Source: an uncultured Muribaculaceae bacterium
GTDB lineage: Bacteria > Bacteroidota > Bacteroidia > Bacteroidales > Muribaculaceae
Reading direction: 5' to 3'
Assembly (NCBI GenBank): GCA_910576775.1
Contig: CAJTJV010000006.1
Span: 24,194 to 88,193, forward strand
Length of the DNA: 64,000 nt
Shown here: positions 48,800 to 57,992 of the stretch, in pieces
Numbering within the stretch: position 1 is the stretch's first letter
How the letters are laid out: every line of letters begins with the position of its first letter
Position numbers and translations under genes: made by a program
The notes under the pieces: model-generated
What the model saw: only the letters and a program-made list of their open reading frames with translations
The model's database searches: none
Told to the model about the DNA's origin: nothing

Positions 48800-50149
48800 A
48801 TGGAAGGTAACGAACCCGAAGATATCAATCTCATCAACCAATACAAGAACGCCAACAGCACCATGGAGGGCTCGGCACCCACTATCCTCGCCATGGGTGT
48901 GGGCGGTGGCGGCTGCAATGCTGTCGCATATATGGCCCGGCAGGGCGTGAAAGGCGTCGATTTCGTTGTTCTCAATACCGACCGGCAGGCCCTTCTTCCC
49001 ATCGAGGTACCTACAAAGATTCTTCTCGGCCCCAGATGCTGCAAAGGCCAGGGAGCAGGCAGCAAGCCTGAAATCGGTCAGCTGGCGGCAGAGGAAAGTG
49101 CTTCCGAAATCGAAAAACTGCTTACCGATGACGTACAGATGGTATTCGTCACCGCAGGGATGGGTGGCGGCACCGGAACAGGAGCCGCACCGGTCGTTGC
49201 CGAGCTTGCAAAAAAACGGGGCATACTCACTGTAGGTATAGTGACAATCCCATTCTTCTTCGAAGGCATGGAGCGTATAAAAAGCGCTATCCGCGGCGCA
49301 TCAAAACTACAGAAAAATGTGGATGCGATGCTTATCATAAACAACGACCGTCTGAGCACCATCTACCCCACGCTGGCATTCAGCGAAGGATTCAGCAAGG
49401 CCGATGAAATCCTTACTACCGCGGCAAGAACAATATCCGACATGGTGACTATCCTGGCGAATATCAATATAGATATGCGCGACGTCGACACCTGTCTCCG
49501 CGACGGTCGTACAGCACTTATCTCAGTAGGCTATGGCGAAGGCGAAAACCGTCTTACAACAGCCATCAACAATGCCCTGCACTCACCGTTGCTATGCGAC
49601 ACCAACATCATGTCGGCCAAGAAGCTCCTTTTCGCCTTCTATTATTCGCACGACATCAATCCGCCCCTGCTTATGTCGGAATCGCAGCAAGCCAACAACC
49701 TCGTGGCTTCCATCCAGCAACAGGTGCATATCAAATTCGGCTGGGGCTTCGACGACTCTCTCGGCAACAAAATAAAATTTTCCATCCTTGCCTCCGGATT
49801 CGATGTATCCGTAAACACCAACGGCACAGAAATCGAGGTTATAGAAGGGAAACCGGAAGAAAAAGGTTCTACAACCTCCGAAGACCTCAAAGCTATCGCA
49901 AACGCCTATGGAGAAAACAAAGTTGGCGAGCTGATACGCAAACAGGAGACACAGAACTACTATATCCTCGAGCCTTCCGAACTCGACAATGACGAGATGA
50001 TTGCCATGGTAGAGGCCACTCCTGCCTATAACCGCGACAAGCGCCGCGCCTCCCGTTCCAGCCAAACGCTGAAAGTGGATATTCAGACACCCACACAACC
50101 CAAGACACCGAAAACAGGCAGTATAAGTTTTTCTCTCGATGACAGATAA
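48800..50149 (+). CDS. ftsZ: Cell-division GTPase FtsZ
   Basis: 449 residues. The N-terminal nucleotide-binding domain has AMGVGGGGCNAVAYMARQGV, FVVLNTDRQAL and the tubulin signature GGGTGTGAAPVVAELAKKRG (about 122-141). The T7 loop is near NINIDMRDVDTCLRDGRTAL, with the catalytic aspartate. The tail (about 350-449) is variable and ends ISFSLDDR, unlike the E. coli terminal peptide. It forms the Z-ring. Its last codons overlap the next gene by 11 nt. Confidence 0.98.
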   Translation: MEGNEPEDINLINQYKNANSTMEGSAPTILAMGVGGGGCNAVAYMARQGVKGVDFVVLNTDRQALLPIEVPTKILLGPRCCKGQGAGSKPEIGQLAAEESASEIEKLLTDDVQMVFVTAGMGGGTGTGAAPVVAELAKKRGILTVGIVTIPFFFEGMERIKSAIRGASKLQKNVDAMLIINNDRLSTIYPTLAFSEGFSKADEILTTAARTISDMVTILANINIDMRDVDTCLRDGRTALISVGYGEGENRLTTAINNALHSPLLCDTNIMSAKKLLFAFYYSHDINPPLLMSESQQANNLVASIQQQVHIKFGWGFDDSLGNKIKFSILASGFDVSVNTNGTEIEVIEGKPEEKGSTTSEDLKAIANAYGENKVGELIRKQETQNYYILEPSELDNDEMIAMVEATPAYNRDKRRASRSSQTLKVDIQTPTQPKTPKTGSISFSLDDR

Positions 50150-50843
50150 AAAACTCAAACTCGTAGTATCGACCGGCGCCGGCATAAGCGCGGAAAGCGG
50201 CATAAGCACATTCCGCGATGCCGACGGACTATGGGAAAATTACCCGGTTATGGAAGTGGCCAGCGCCGACGGCTTCCGCCGCAATCCGGCATTGGTGCAT
50301 CAGTTCTACAACGCCCGTCGCGCCGACCTCGGCACAAAAAAGCCGAATGCGGCGCACCTGCTGCTCAAGGAACTTGAAAAGTATTATGACGTACAAGTCA
50401 TAACACAGAATGTCGACGACCTTCACGAACGTGCCGGCAGCTCGAATATCCTTCACCTCCACGGAGAACTTACCAAAGTACGCGCCCTCGATGATGAATT
50501 CAAGACTTTCAAGGTTGACTACGCTACGGCAACTACCCCCGACACTGTAATGGACGGCCACCATGTGCGTCCCCATATAGTGTTCTTTCAGGAAGCTGTA
50601 CCCAATTTCGAACCGGCCACAGCGTTGGCGGCAGAAGCAGACATATTTGTAATTATCGGCACCTCCCTGGTAGTTTACCCCGCGGCGGCTCTGCTGCATT
50701 ACGTACGCAAAGGCACTCCGATATATTATATCGACCCCAATCCGTCGACCATTCCCGAAGGCGTAACCCTTATCCGCAAAAAAGCGACGGAAGGCATGGC
50801 TGAACTCGCCCGTATCCTGATAGAAAAAGCCACAGAAAAATAG
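50139..50843 (+). CDS. Sirtuin-type NAD-dependent protein deacylase, zinc-less
   Basis: 234 residues. Rossmann motifs VVSTGAGISAESGISTFRDA (9-28), TQNVDDLHERAG (89-100) and IIGTSLVVYPAAALLHYVR; the catalytic His is His108 in HLHGEL. Tyr57-x-x-Arg60 (FYNARR) is the class III signature of desuccinylases such as SIRT5 and CobB. The small zinc-binding domain is reduced, and the protein contains no cysteine at all, so no zinc site is possible; related Bacteroidetes proteins look similar. It overlaps ftsZ by 11 nt, so it is translated with the division genes. Confidence 0.92.
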   Translation: MTDKKLKLVVSTGAGISAESGISTFRDADGLWENYPVMEVASADGFRRNPALVHQFYNARRADLGTKKPNAAHLLLKELEKYYDVQVITQNVDDLHERAGSSNILHLHGELTKVRALDDEFKTFKVDYATATTPDTVMDGHHVRPHIVFFQEAVPNFEPATALAAEADIFVIIGTSLVVYPAAALLHYVRKGTPIYYIDPNPSTIPEGVTLIRKKATEGMAELARILIEKATEK

Positions 50844-50868
50844 AAAACAACACTAAATTATTGCATCA

Positions 50869-51300
50869 ATGGCAAACTGGTTTGAATGTAAAGTACGCTA
50901 CGATAAGCTCCAGGAAAACGGAGCTGCAAAAAAAGTAAACGAACCCTATCTCGTCGATGCACTCAGCTTCACCGAGGCGGAGGCACGCATCACCGAAGAG
51001 GTCCGACCTTTCATCTCCGGAGAATTCTCGGTTTCGGCCGTGAAGCGCACCAAAATAGCCGAAATTTTCTGGCTCGGCGGCGACCGCTGGTATCTCGTCA
51101 AGGTAGGTTTTATCACAATCGACGAGAAGACAGCCGCCGAAAAGCGCTCCACCTCCCTTATCCTCGTTCAGGCATCCAATTTCAAAGAAGCCCTCGAACA
51201 TTTCGAGGAAGGAATGAAAGGCACAATGGCCGATTATGACATCCTTTCTATCACCGAGACCCCTCTGATGGACGTCTACAAGATGAAACTCGAAGCCTGA
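50869..51300 (+). CDS. DUF4494 family protein
   Basis: 143 residues, a soluble cytosolic protein. NWFECKVRYDKLQENGAAKK, PYLVDALSFTEAEARITEEV, IFWLGGDRWYLVKVGFITID and FKEALEHFEEGMKGTMADYD match what I recall of DUF4494, a family seen in Bacteroidetes. Its role is unknown. It lies 25 nt after the sirtuin gene and 5 nt before the YggS gene. Some phage or mobile-element contexts carry relatives, but here it sits among core genes. Confidence 0.85.
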   Translation: MANWFECKVRYDKLQENGAAKKVNEPYLVDALSFTEAEARITEEVRPFISGEFSVSAVKRTKIAEIFWLGGDRWYLVKVGFITIDEKTAAEKRSTSLILVQASNFKEALEHFEEGMKGTMADYDILSITETPLMDVYKMKLEA

Positions 51301-51305
51301 GGGCT

Positions 51306-51980
51306 ATGAGCACCATAGCTGACTCTCTGACAGCCATACGTTCCACGCTTCCGGCAGAAGTGGAACTTGTGGCTGTCTCCAAATTTCACCCGGCGGAAGC
51401 CATCGAGGAAGCATACTCCGCCGGCCAACGCATATTCGGGGAAAGCCGCGTTCAGGAGCTGTCAAAAAAGATTCCGGTGCTGCCGGATGATATCCGCTGG
51501 CATTTCATAGGCCATCTGCAAACGAATAAAGTACGACAGCTTCTCACTGCCGGCCCGATAGCCCTGATAGAGAGTATCGACAGCGAGAAACTACTCGACG
51601 CCATCGATAAAGAGGCTATGCGCCTCGGTATTACAGCACGTGTGCTGATGCAGGTGCACGTGGCTGCCGAAGAAACTAAATTCGGGTTCTCACCGGATGA
51701 AATTATCGGATATTTCAGTGAACGCCGTTTTGAAAACCTCAGAGCTACACATCTATGCGGCATAATGGGCATGGCAACCAACACCGACGATGAAGCTCGT
51801 ATCCGCACTGATTTCGAGACTATCGCATCGCTGAGACTTGATATACTCGACATGGCACCCGACCTCCGTGGCTTCGACATAGTAAGCATGGGGATGAGCG
51901 ATGACTACCACATCGCTATTGAAAGCGGCTCAAACCTTATCAGAATAGGAACTGCAATATTCGGAGAACGAAATTACTGA
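51306..51980 (+). CDS. YggS-family pyridoxal phosphate homeostasis protein
   Basis: 224 residues, an alpha-racemase-like single TIM barrel. PLP is held by Lys26 (VELVAVSKFHPAEAI); FGESRVQELSKK, WHFIGHLQTNKVRQLL, KFGFSPDEI and MGIRIGTAIFG-like SNLIRIGTAIFGERNY are family blocks. It buffers PLP and affects amino-acid metabolism; it has no enzymatic racemase activity in known members. yggS is a frequent neighbour of division genes in Firmicutes and proteobacteria, so its presence near ftsZ fits. Confidence 0.95.
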   Translation: MSTIADSLTAIRSTLPAEVELVAVSKFHPAEAIEEAYSAGQRIFGESRVQELSKKIPVLPDDIRWHFIGHLQTNKVRQLLTAGPIALIESIDSEKLLDAIDKEAMRLGITARVLMQVHVAAEETKFGFSPDEIIGYFSERRFENLRATHLCGIMGMATNTDDEARIRTDFETIASLRLDILDMAPDLRGFDIVSMGMSDDYHIAIESGSNLIRIGTAIFGERNY

Positions 51981-52003
51981 CAAGAATACACTATAAAACG
52001 ACT

Positions 52004-53764
52004 ATGACACTGAAAAAGACCTATATCGCATCTTTTTTACTCGTTCTCGCAACCATCGTCGCCAATGCGGAGGATTGGAAATGGGTTAATCCGCTCGACA
52101 GTCCCTACCCCGTCGTACAGAATCAGGCATGGATTGCCGAAACCGGCAGGTCTTACCATCGACTGCCCGACCGCGCACAGCCAAACGTACGCGGAGCAGT
52201 ATGGAATCTCGGACGACATTCGGCGGGGCTTGCCGTCCATTTTTACTCCAATGCTCCCAAAATCCGCGTACGCTATACCGTCAGCGGCCCTCTTGCCATG
52301 CACCACATGCCGGCGACAGGAGTATCGGGAGTAGACCTCTACGGCATTGACAGCGAGGGCAAATCGCGCCGTTTCTTCGGATTTTTCAACGGGTATCCCG
52401 ACGCCGACACTCTAACTACCGCCTTCGTCAACGACAGGATGAACGAATCGCATGGACAAGGCTACGAGTTCAGATTATACCTTCCTCTCTACAACAGCGC
52501 CGAATTTATCGAAATCGGCGTACCCGACAGCTGTGACATAAGATTCCTCCCCGCCTCACAGGAAAAACCCATCGTACTGTACGGTTCGTCGATTGAGCAG
52601 GGTGCTGTAGCTTCACGTCCGGGCATGGCCTGGGGAACACAGATCCAGCGGTCACTCGACATGCCCCTCGTAAACCTCGGCTTCTCCGGCAACGGCCGTC
52701 TTGAGAAAGGCATTCTCGATCTCATGGCAGAGGTGGATGCCTCTCTATATATTCTAAGTTGCCTGCCGAACCTCACAGGGGAATCGCCGGAAACACTCGA
52801 TTCCCTCACATGTGCGGCCATCGCCAATCTGCGCAGCGCCAACAACGCACCAATAATACTTCTCGAACACTCCGGCTTCTCAGATGTTCCTGTCAACGCA
52901 GCGCAGGCCGAGATTATCGAACGGCTCAACACTGCATCGAAAGCAATATACAAAAAACTGCTCGCACAAGGCGTCAAGGACATTTACTATGTGAGCCGCG
53001 AGGACATGGCTATTCCCTGCGACGGATGGACCGACGACGTTCATCCCTCCGACATGGGACAAACGGCCATCGCCAAAGCGGTGGAAAAAGTGGTCCGTCG
53101 GGCGCTTCATATCCCTGAAGGCAATTCCGAAACCACACGTCCGGTGACACAGCGTCGCGAACCGGGTTCCTACGAATGGCGGGAACGGCATGAAGCCATT
53201 CTTGCCAAAAACAAAATCAATCCGCCCAAAAAGGTACTTATAGGCAATTCCATAACACACTATTGGGGCGGTGAGCCGGAAGCAAAACTCAAAAGCGGAC
53301 CGAAATCATGGAACAAATACATGCAACCGGCCGGATTCGGCAATTTCGGTTTCGGATGGGACAGAATTGAAAACGCTCTCTGGCGTGTGTACCACGGCGA
53401 GCTCGACGGATTTGAAGCAGAAGAAATATATCTGATGATCGGAACCAATAATTTCGGACGGAACACCAACGCAGAGATAATCGACGGTTTGGGCACCCTT
53501 CTCGATGCTGTCCGCATCCGTCAGCCCAAAGCCCGCATCTTCTTCGTCGGCATACTGCCGCGACGCGACGGAGAGGAATGGAGCCGCTCCATCAATGCCG
53601 ACATTGAAAAATTCGCTGCCAAAGAAGGAGTCGGATTCATCAATCCGGGTCTGAAACTCCTTAATGCCGACGGCTCGCTAAACGAAAAGCTGTTCCGCGA
53701 CGGTTTACACCCCAACGAGAAAGGCTATGGCATAATCGCCCCAATAATCGCCGACAAACACTGA
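52004..53764 (+). CDS. Secreted protein with two SGNH hydrolase domains
   Basis: 586 residues with a signal peptide (MTLKKTYIASFLLVLATIVANA). A beta domain with the GxDLY signature (TGVSGVDLYGID) comes first. The first SGNH domain has YGSSIEQG (nucleophile Ser196), GFSGNG, SCLPN and DDVHPSDMG; the second, from about residue 405, has IGNSITHYW (Ser416), GFGWDR, MIGTNNFG and DGLHPNEKGYG. Both look catalytically complete. The family removes acetyl or acyl groups from glycans or lipids in the periplasm or outside the cell. The start is 23 nt after the YggS gene. Confidence 0.9.
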   Translation: MTLKKTYIASFLLVLATIVANAEDWKWVNPLDSPYPVVQNQAWIAETGRSYHRLPDRAQPNVRGAVWNLGRHSAGLAVHFYSNAPKIRVRYTVSGPLAMHHMPATGVSGVDLYGIDSEGKSRRFFGFFNGYPDADTLTTAFVNDRMNESHGQGYEFRLYLPLYNSAEFIEIGVPDSCDIRFLPASQEKPIVLYGSSIEQGAVASRPGMAWGTQIQRSLDMPLVNLGFSGNGRLEKGILDLMAEVDASLYILSCLPNLTGESPETLDSLTCAAIANLRSANNAPIILLEHSGFSDVPVNAAQAEIIERLNTASKAIYKKLLAQGVKDIYYVSREDMAIPCDGWTDDVHPSDMGQTAIAKAVEKVVRRALHIPEGNSETTRPVTQRREPGSYEWRERHEAILAKNKINPPKKVLIGNSITHYWGGEPEAKLKSGPKSWNKYMQPAGFGNFGFGWDRIENALWRVYHGELDGFEAEEIYLMIGTNNFGRNTNAEIIDGLGTLLDAVRIRQPKARIFFVGILPRRDGEEWSRSINADIEKFAAKEGVGFINPGLKLLNADGSLNEKLFRDGLHPNEKGYGIIAPIIADKH

Positions 53765-53805
53765 CAAAGCCCCGTAAGGCTCTCCGAAGCTTTACAAAAA
53801 TATTT

Positions 53806-53836
53806 TTTGACGAATGAAGCTTGTTTACTAAATTTG
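53806..53836 (+). promoter_or_regulatory. Promoter of the 595-residue unknown gene
   Basis: TTTG (53806-53809), a 19-nt spacer and TAAATTTG (53829-53836): a full match to the Bacteroidetes pattern. Transcription should start near 53841, about 14 nt before the ATG at 53855. It resets transcription after the YggS/SGNH run and would also drive the GH31 gene, which starts 13 nt after the unknown gene. Confidence 0.78.
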
Positions 53837-53854
53837 TAATTTAAAGCGGAAAAA

Positions 53855-55642
53855 ATGGCTCAAGTACAATTATATCTGGCTAAATCACAACACGGTTACA
53901 CGGGTCTTGGCAACATAAACCCGTCAGAGGATGTAGTACGCCACATACACGATTTCGGTTCGGCCCTTGAGATACTCGATTTCGAGTCATCGCGTCCGGA
54001 AATATTCTACCTTGTACAATATATCGAGGAAGGCCTTCTTCTTACCCTTTTACGCCCGATAGATAGCCATGCCGGCAGCAATTATTCGGCCACGCTCCAC
54101 TTTCCGCTCGGACTCAAAATCAGTAAAGAACAGTTTCTGAATATTGTCGGTTCCATCAAAGAGGTTCTTGTTCCCGGCTTGGATCCCGGTACTGAAACAA
54201 TATCCGAACTACGCCAGCTTCTATCTGCCGATTACGGCGTCGACGAGTCGCGCCCCCATTTCCGCGTATCGCAGGGAAACTCTACTGCATTCGTATATAT
54301 CGGTGAACCATCGCCTACTCTGGGTGATTTCTTCGACACACGTTTCTACCAGCCGGAATATTCCGATTTCAACGGCGTACTGCTTGTCGACCGTCTTTCA
54401 GGAGCCAAAGCACGCGAAGGCAGCCGAGAACTTTCCGGTGAGCTGAAAACAATTTATACCGTAATGCCTCCGAAGGCATCGAGCGAAGGCTTTGTACCTA
54501 CAGTATTCCGGGAAGCCTTCCGACGCCCAATCATGGCCGGAAAAGGCACCACCCTCAATATAGTATGGCGTCGAAGCGGATTCGAATCCATAAACACACG
54601 CGTCACCGTCGATCGGGACGGAATGCACATACCGGTGTGCAACACATCCGACGCCCGCAAGCTTATCTCTCCGCAATCATTTTATATCACAGAGCAGAAC
54701 ACCCGCAAACTGATAAAGGAATTCGCTGCCAAAGTAAACGGCACCGAAATAAACGGCCCGACACCATTCAAATTCAGCGAACTCACACATGCCCGCGTCG
54801 ACATCACATCTCCGGGCTACGTAAGTTATAGCGGCAATCTGGATCTTGCCGGCTCCACTCAGGCGCTTATACAGATGCGCAAGCTCCATAAGAGCTACCG
54901 CTTCGATATGCCATTGCTTACCCCCGAACCTCTCGAGCCTCTGCGAATCTATATCAAGACACTCAAACCTCTGGCAGGATGCCCTATCGAAGGTTACGAA
55001 ATTGCCGGAGGCGAAATAATAGAAGGCGGAGGGGCCAACAGTCTGATTTATGTAGGACGCCGGAATCATCTCCGCAACATCTTCGTCCAAATTGCTGCTC
55101 TCGTGGGAACATTGCTGCTTGGATTCCTTCTTGGCTGGATCTTCACCGGAAACAATGCGGAAGAAGACATTCCGGCTGTCGCACCCGTAAAAGAAACCCT
55201 AAAGACAATTCCGGAAACCGAACAAGTCACCGCACCCGTTGTTGAACCATTGCAGGATATTCCCGACGAATCATCAGCCCCGACGGAAGAACAGGCAAAA
55301 GCGGAAGAGTCCGCACCGATAACCGCCAGAACCGAAACCCTCGACTACAAGGCCGCCACCGACTATCTCGAATCCAACAAAAGCTGGAGCCGCGATGAAA
55401 TGGAGGCAATCCCCGCCTTGCGCGGGCTTTTCGACGACTTGAACAATTATAATTTCGAAAGGATAAAGACCCACTGGGCACCGCTGCTGAAAGACTCCAA
55501 ACGCTTCAATTCCGTCGAGGCAGCCATAATCGGTTCATCTACAAAACGTAACCCGCGCACAGGAGCCCACAATCCCACCTATAACAAGGAAGGTGACAAT
55601 GCCATCAACTGGCGCCAGTACACATATTGGGTCGATCCATGA
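53855..55642 (+). CDS. Large single-pass membrane protein of unknown function
   Basis: 595 residues, no signal peptide. The first ~410 residues are soluble and mostly beta-rich: an N-terminal block ending near LKISKEQFLNIVGSIKEVLV, a middle block, and about 315-405 a PEGA-like beta domain (VDITSPGYVSYSGNLDLAGS to YVGRRNH). One TM helix lies at about 412-434 (IFVQIAALVGTLLLGFLLGW). A Pro/Glu-rich linker follows to about 490, then a C-terminal domain of ~105 residues (DYKAATDYLESNKSWSRDEM to NWRQYTYWVDP). By topology the large N-terminal part is cytosolic and the C-terminal domain periplasmic. I recognise no family. Confidence 0.8.
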   Translation: MAQVQLYLAKSQHGYTGLGNINPSEDVVRHIHDFGSALEILDFESSRPEIFYLVQYIEEGLLLTLLRPIDSHAGSNYSATLHFPLGLKISKEQFLNIVGSIKEVLVPGLDPGTETISELRQLLSADYGVDESRPHFRVSQGNSTAFVYIGEPSPTLGDFFDTRFYQPEYSDFNGVLLVDRLSGAKAREGSRELSGELKTIYTVMPPKASSEGFVPTVFREAFRRPIMAGKGTTLNIVWRRSGFESINTRVTVDRDGMHIPVCNTSDARKLISPQSFYITEQNTRKLIKEFAAKVNGTEINGPTPFKFSELTHARVDITSPGYVSYSGNLDLAGSTQALIQMRKLHKSYRFDMPLLTPEPLEPLRIYIKTLKPLAGCPIEGYEIAGGEIIEGGGANSLIYVGRRNHLRNIFVQIAALVGTLLLGFLLGWIFTGNNAEEDIPAVAPVKETLKTIPETEQVTAPVVEPLQDIPDESSAPTEEQAKAEESAPITARTETLDYKAATDYLESNKSWSRDEMEAIPALRGLFDDLNNYNFERIKTHWAPLLKDSKRFNSVEAAIIGSSTKRNPRTGAHNPTYNKEGDNAINWRQYTYWVDP

Positions 55643-55655
55643 TTTTCATAACCGG

Positions 55656-57989
55656 ATGAACAAATATCTCATAACTCTTCTCTCCATAATTTTGCCTCTG
55701 CCGCTTATGGCAGCGACAGCGACCGTCTCGGCAAAAACCAAAGATAAACGCACCGTTCTGGCAACAGCTCTTACACCCTATATCATCCGTGTAGACAACT
55801 ACGCCAAAGACAGCGGACCAGCTCCCGTACAGTCGGTACTCGCACTCGAAGCCCGCGGCGACGAAGCCATAATGAACGCCGACGGCCTCGGCTTCGTAAC
55901 CACAGCCGGAATTCATGTATCTGTCGACCAAAAAGGAGCGCTCACCATAGGAACAAAGCGACCCGGCACCACTATTTTCGATTCCGGCTCCCGCGAATTG
56001 CTTGGAAACAAGCAGCAGATAAGCATAGGCAACACATCCTCCGGCTCTTTCTACGGTGCCGGCGAGCGCGGCCACAGCTATAATCTGCGTGGCGACACAC
56101 TCGTGATGTACAACCGCCAGAACTACGGATATACCGGCAAAGACCCGCGAATATCACAGATGGGTATCACAATGCCGCTTTTCCTTGCATCCGAGGGCTA
56201 TGCTATCGTTTTTGACGATTATGCCGCTGCGGAAATGGTTCTATCGAATCCGATAAAATACACTTCCGAGAGCGACAAACCTATCAGCTATTATTACATC
56301 GGAGCATGCGATAACCTCGCCGAACTGACAGAGGAACTGACGGAACTTACCGGACGTCAGCCACTGCCTCCGATATGGGCGCTCGGCTACATAAACTCAA
56401 AATACGGCTACCGCACACTTTCGGAAACCGAAGCCATCGTCGACTCGCTGAAAAATGCGGGCTACCCGCTTGATGCCGTAGTGCTCGACTTATACTGGTA
56501 CGGCAATGAACGCGATATGGGACGCCTTGACTGGGAGCCGACACAATGGCCTGATCCGGAAGGCATGATGAAAGGCCTTAAAGACAAGGGCATTAATCTG
56601 ATAGCAATCTCACAGCCATACATCCTGAGAAACGGAAACGGCCTCGACAACTACCTTGAGCTGCTCGACAAGGGGCTGATGCTGAAAAATAAATCAGGAG
56701 GTGCCCAGGAGGTGAAAATATGGGTAGGAGATGGCGGCATGTTCGATATGGCCAACGACAGCACCCGCGCATGGCTGACAGACCGTTACCGCCGTCTCAC
56801 AGACATGGGCATGGGCGGCTGGTGGGGCGATCTCGGCGAACCTGAGGTACACCCCGGGAGCGGTGTGCATGCCAACGGACTTACCGCGCGCCAGTACCAC
56901 AACAAATACGGCAATGACTGGAGCAAAATCATCGCCGACCTATACGCAGACAGATACCCCGACAGAAGGCTTATGACAATGATGCGCGGAGGAACCACAG
57001 GGCTTCAGCGCTATAGTGTGTTTCCATGGTCTACCGACGTATCACGCAGCTGGGCAGGTCTCGAACCACAGATACGCATCATACTCAACTCGGGCCTGAG
57101 CGGTCTCGGATATATGAGCAGCGATCTCGGAGGCTTTGCCGTCGATCCCGACAAACCTTATCAGCCGGAACTTTATGTGCGGTGGCTGCAAGCCGGTCTT
57201 TTTTCGCCTGTGTTCCGCACACACGCACAGGAATTCGCCGAACCTATAAAATATCCGCAGTACGAGAGCATTTTGAAGGAAATAGTGAAAGAGCGTTACC
57301 GCTGGCTGCCTTACAACTATACCCTCGCATACGAGAATGCAGCTTTCGGTCTGCCGTTGGTAAGGCCGCTTGATTTCCGAAGCAACAAGCCGGGACGTTA
57401 TGACAAGATTCACGATGAATTCCTGTGGGGCGACAATGTCCTTGTCGCTCCGGTAATGACAGAGGGCGCCGTCAGCCGTGATATCGTGTTCCCAAACGGG
57501 ATGTGGTTCGACTGGAACAATCCGGCCCGCCGATATACCGGCTCAGAGAAGAATTATCCCGCACCTCTCGACCGTCTGCCTCTTTTCGTCCGCGCAGGCT
57601 CGTTCATTCCTCTGGCCGACTATCCGATGGAAAACACAGGCGATTACCGCGCCGACATGTTCACTGTAAAATATTTCCCGATGGAGGGAGTTGAAGGCCA
57701 CTATACTCTTTATGATGACAACCGTATAAGCCCTGACAACCTCGCCACAAAGCAATTCCGGCTGATTAATTTCACCGGAACGCAGCACTCAATCGCAATT
57801 AGTTCCGAGGGGTCCTACGCAGGTGCCCCCGACACAATACAATTTCATTTTTACGTAATCACCGACCCTGTACGCTCGGTGCGTGCCAACGGACGAAAGA
57901 TTCCGTTCGAATACGACCGCGCGACAGGAATCCTGAGTTTCACCGTCGATTTTCATTGTCCCGACACTCTTAATATACAATTCAAATAA
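55656..57989 (+). CDS. Glycoside hydrolase family 31, secreted alpha-glucosidase-like
   Basis: 777 residues from the ATG at 55656 (MNKYLITLLSIILPLPLMAA, a signal peptide); an earlier in-frame ATG overlaps the previous gene. Motifs: FYGAGERGHSYNLRGDTLVM in the N-terminal beta domain, then the barrel with YPLDAVVLDLYWYGN, the nucleophile Asp392 (WWGDLGEPE) and the likely acid/base Asp461 (PWSTD), and GYMSSDLGGF. The family retains alpha configuration and acts on alpha-glucosides or xylosides; the substrate is not predictable here. There is no SusC/SusD pair in the window, so it is outside a classic PUL. Confidence 0.93.
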   Translation: MNKYLITLLSIILPLPLMAATATVSAKTKDKRTVLATALTPYIIRVDNYAKDSGPAPVQSVLALEARGDEAIMNADGLGFVTTAGIHVSVDQKGALTIGTKRPGTTIFDSGSRELLGNKQQISIGNTSSGSFYGAGERGHSYNLRGDTLVMYNRQNYGYTGKDPRISQMGITMPLFLASEGYAIVFDDYAAAEMVLSNPIKYTSESDKPISYYYIGACDNLAELTEELTELTGRQPLPPIWALGYINSKYGYRTLSETEAIVDSLKNAGYPLDAVVLDLYWYGNERDMGRLDWEPTQWPDPEGMMKGLKDKGINLIAISQPYILRNGNGLDNYLELLDKGLMLKNKSGGAQEVKIWVGDGGMFDMANDSTRAWLTDRYRRLTDMGMGGWWGDLGEPEVHPGSGVHANGLTARQYHNKYGNDWSKIIADLYADRYPDRRLMTMMRGGTTGLQRYSVFPWSTDVSRSWAGLEPQIRIILNSGLSGLGYMSSDLGGFAVDPDKPYQPELYVRWLQAGLFSPVFRTHAQEFAEPIKYPQYESILKEIVKERYRWLPYNYTLAYENAAFGLPLVRPLDFRSNKPGRYDKIHDEFLWGDNVLVAPVMTEGAVSRDIVFPNGMWFDWNNPARRYTGSEKNYPAPLDRLPLFVRAGSFIPLADYPMENTGDYRADMFTVKYFPMEGVEGHYTLYDDNRISPDNLATKQFRLINFTGTQHSIAISSEGSYAGAPDTIQFHFYVITDPVRSVRANGRKIPFEYDRATGILSFTVDFHCPDTLNIQFK

Positions 57990-57992
57990 ACC

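Noticed and set aside
50869..51300. DUF4494 gene as a mobile-element remnant
   Set aside because: It is tightly spaced between core genes on the same strand with no integrase, att-like repeat or composition break.
57990..57992. FMN riboswitch before ribE
   Set aside because: Only 3 nt separate the GH31 stop from the ribE start, so there is no space for an aptamer.
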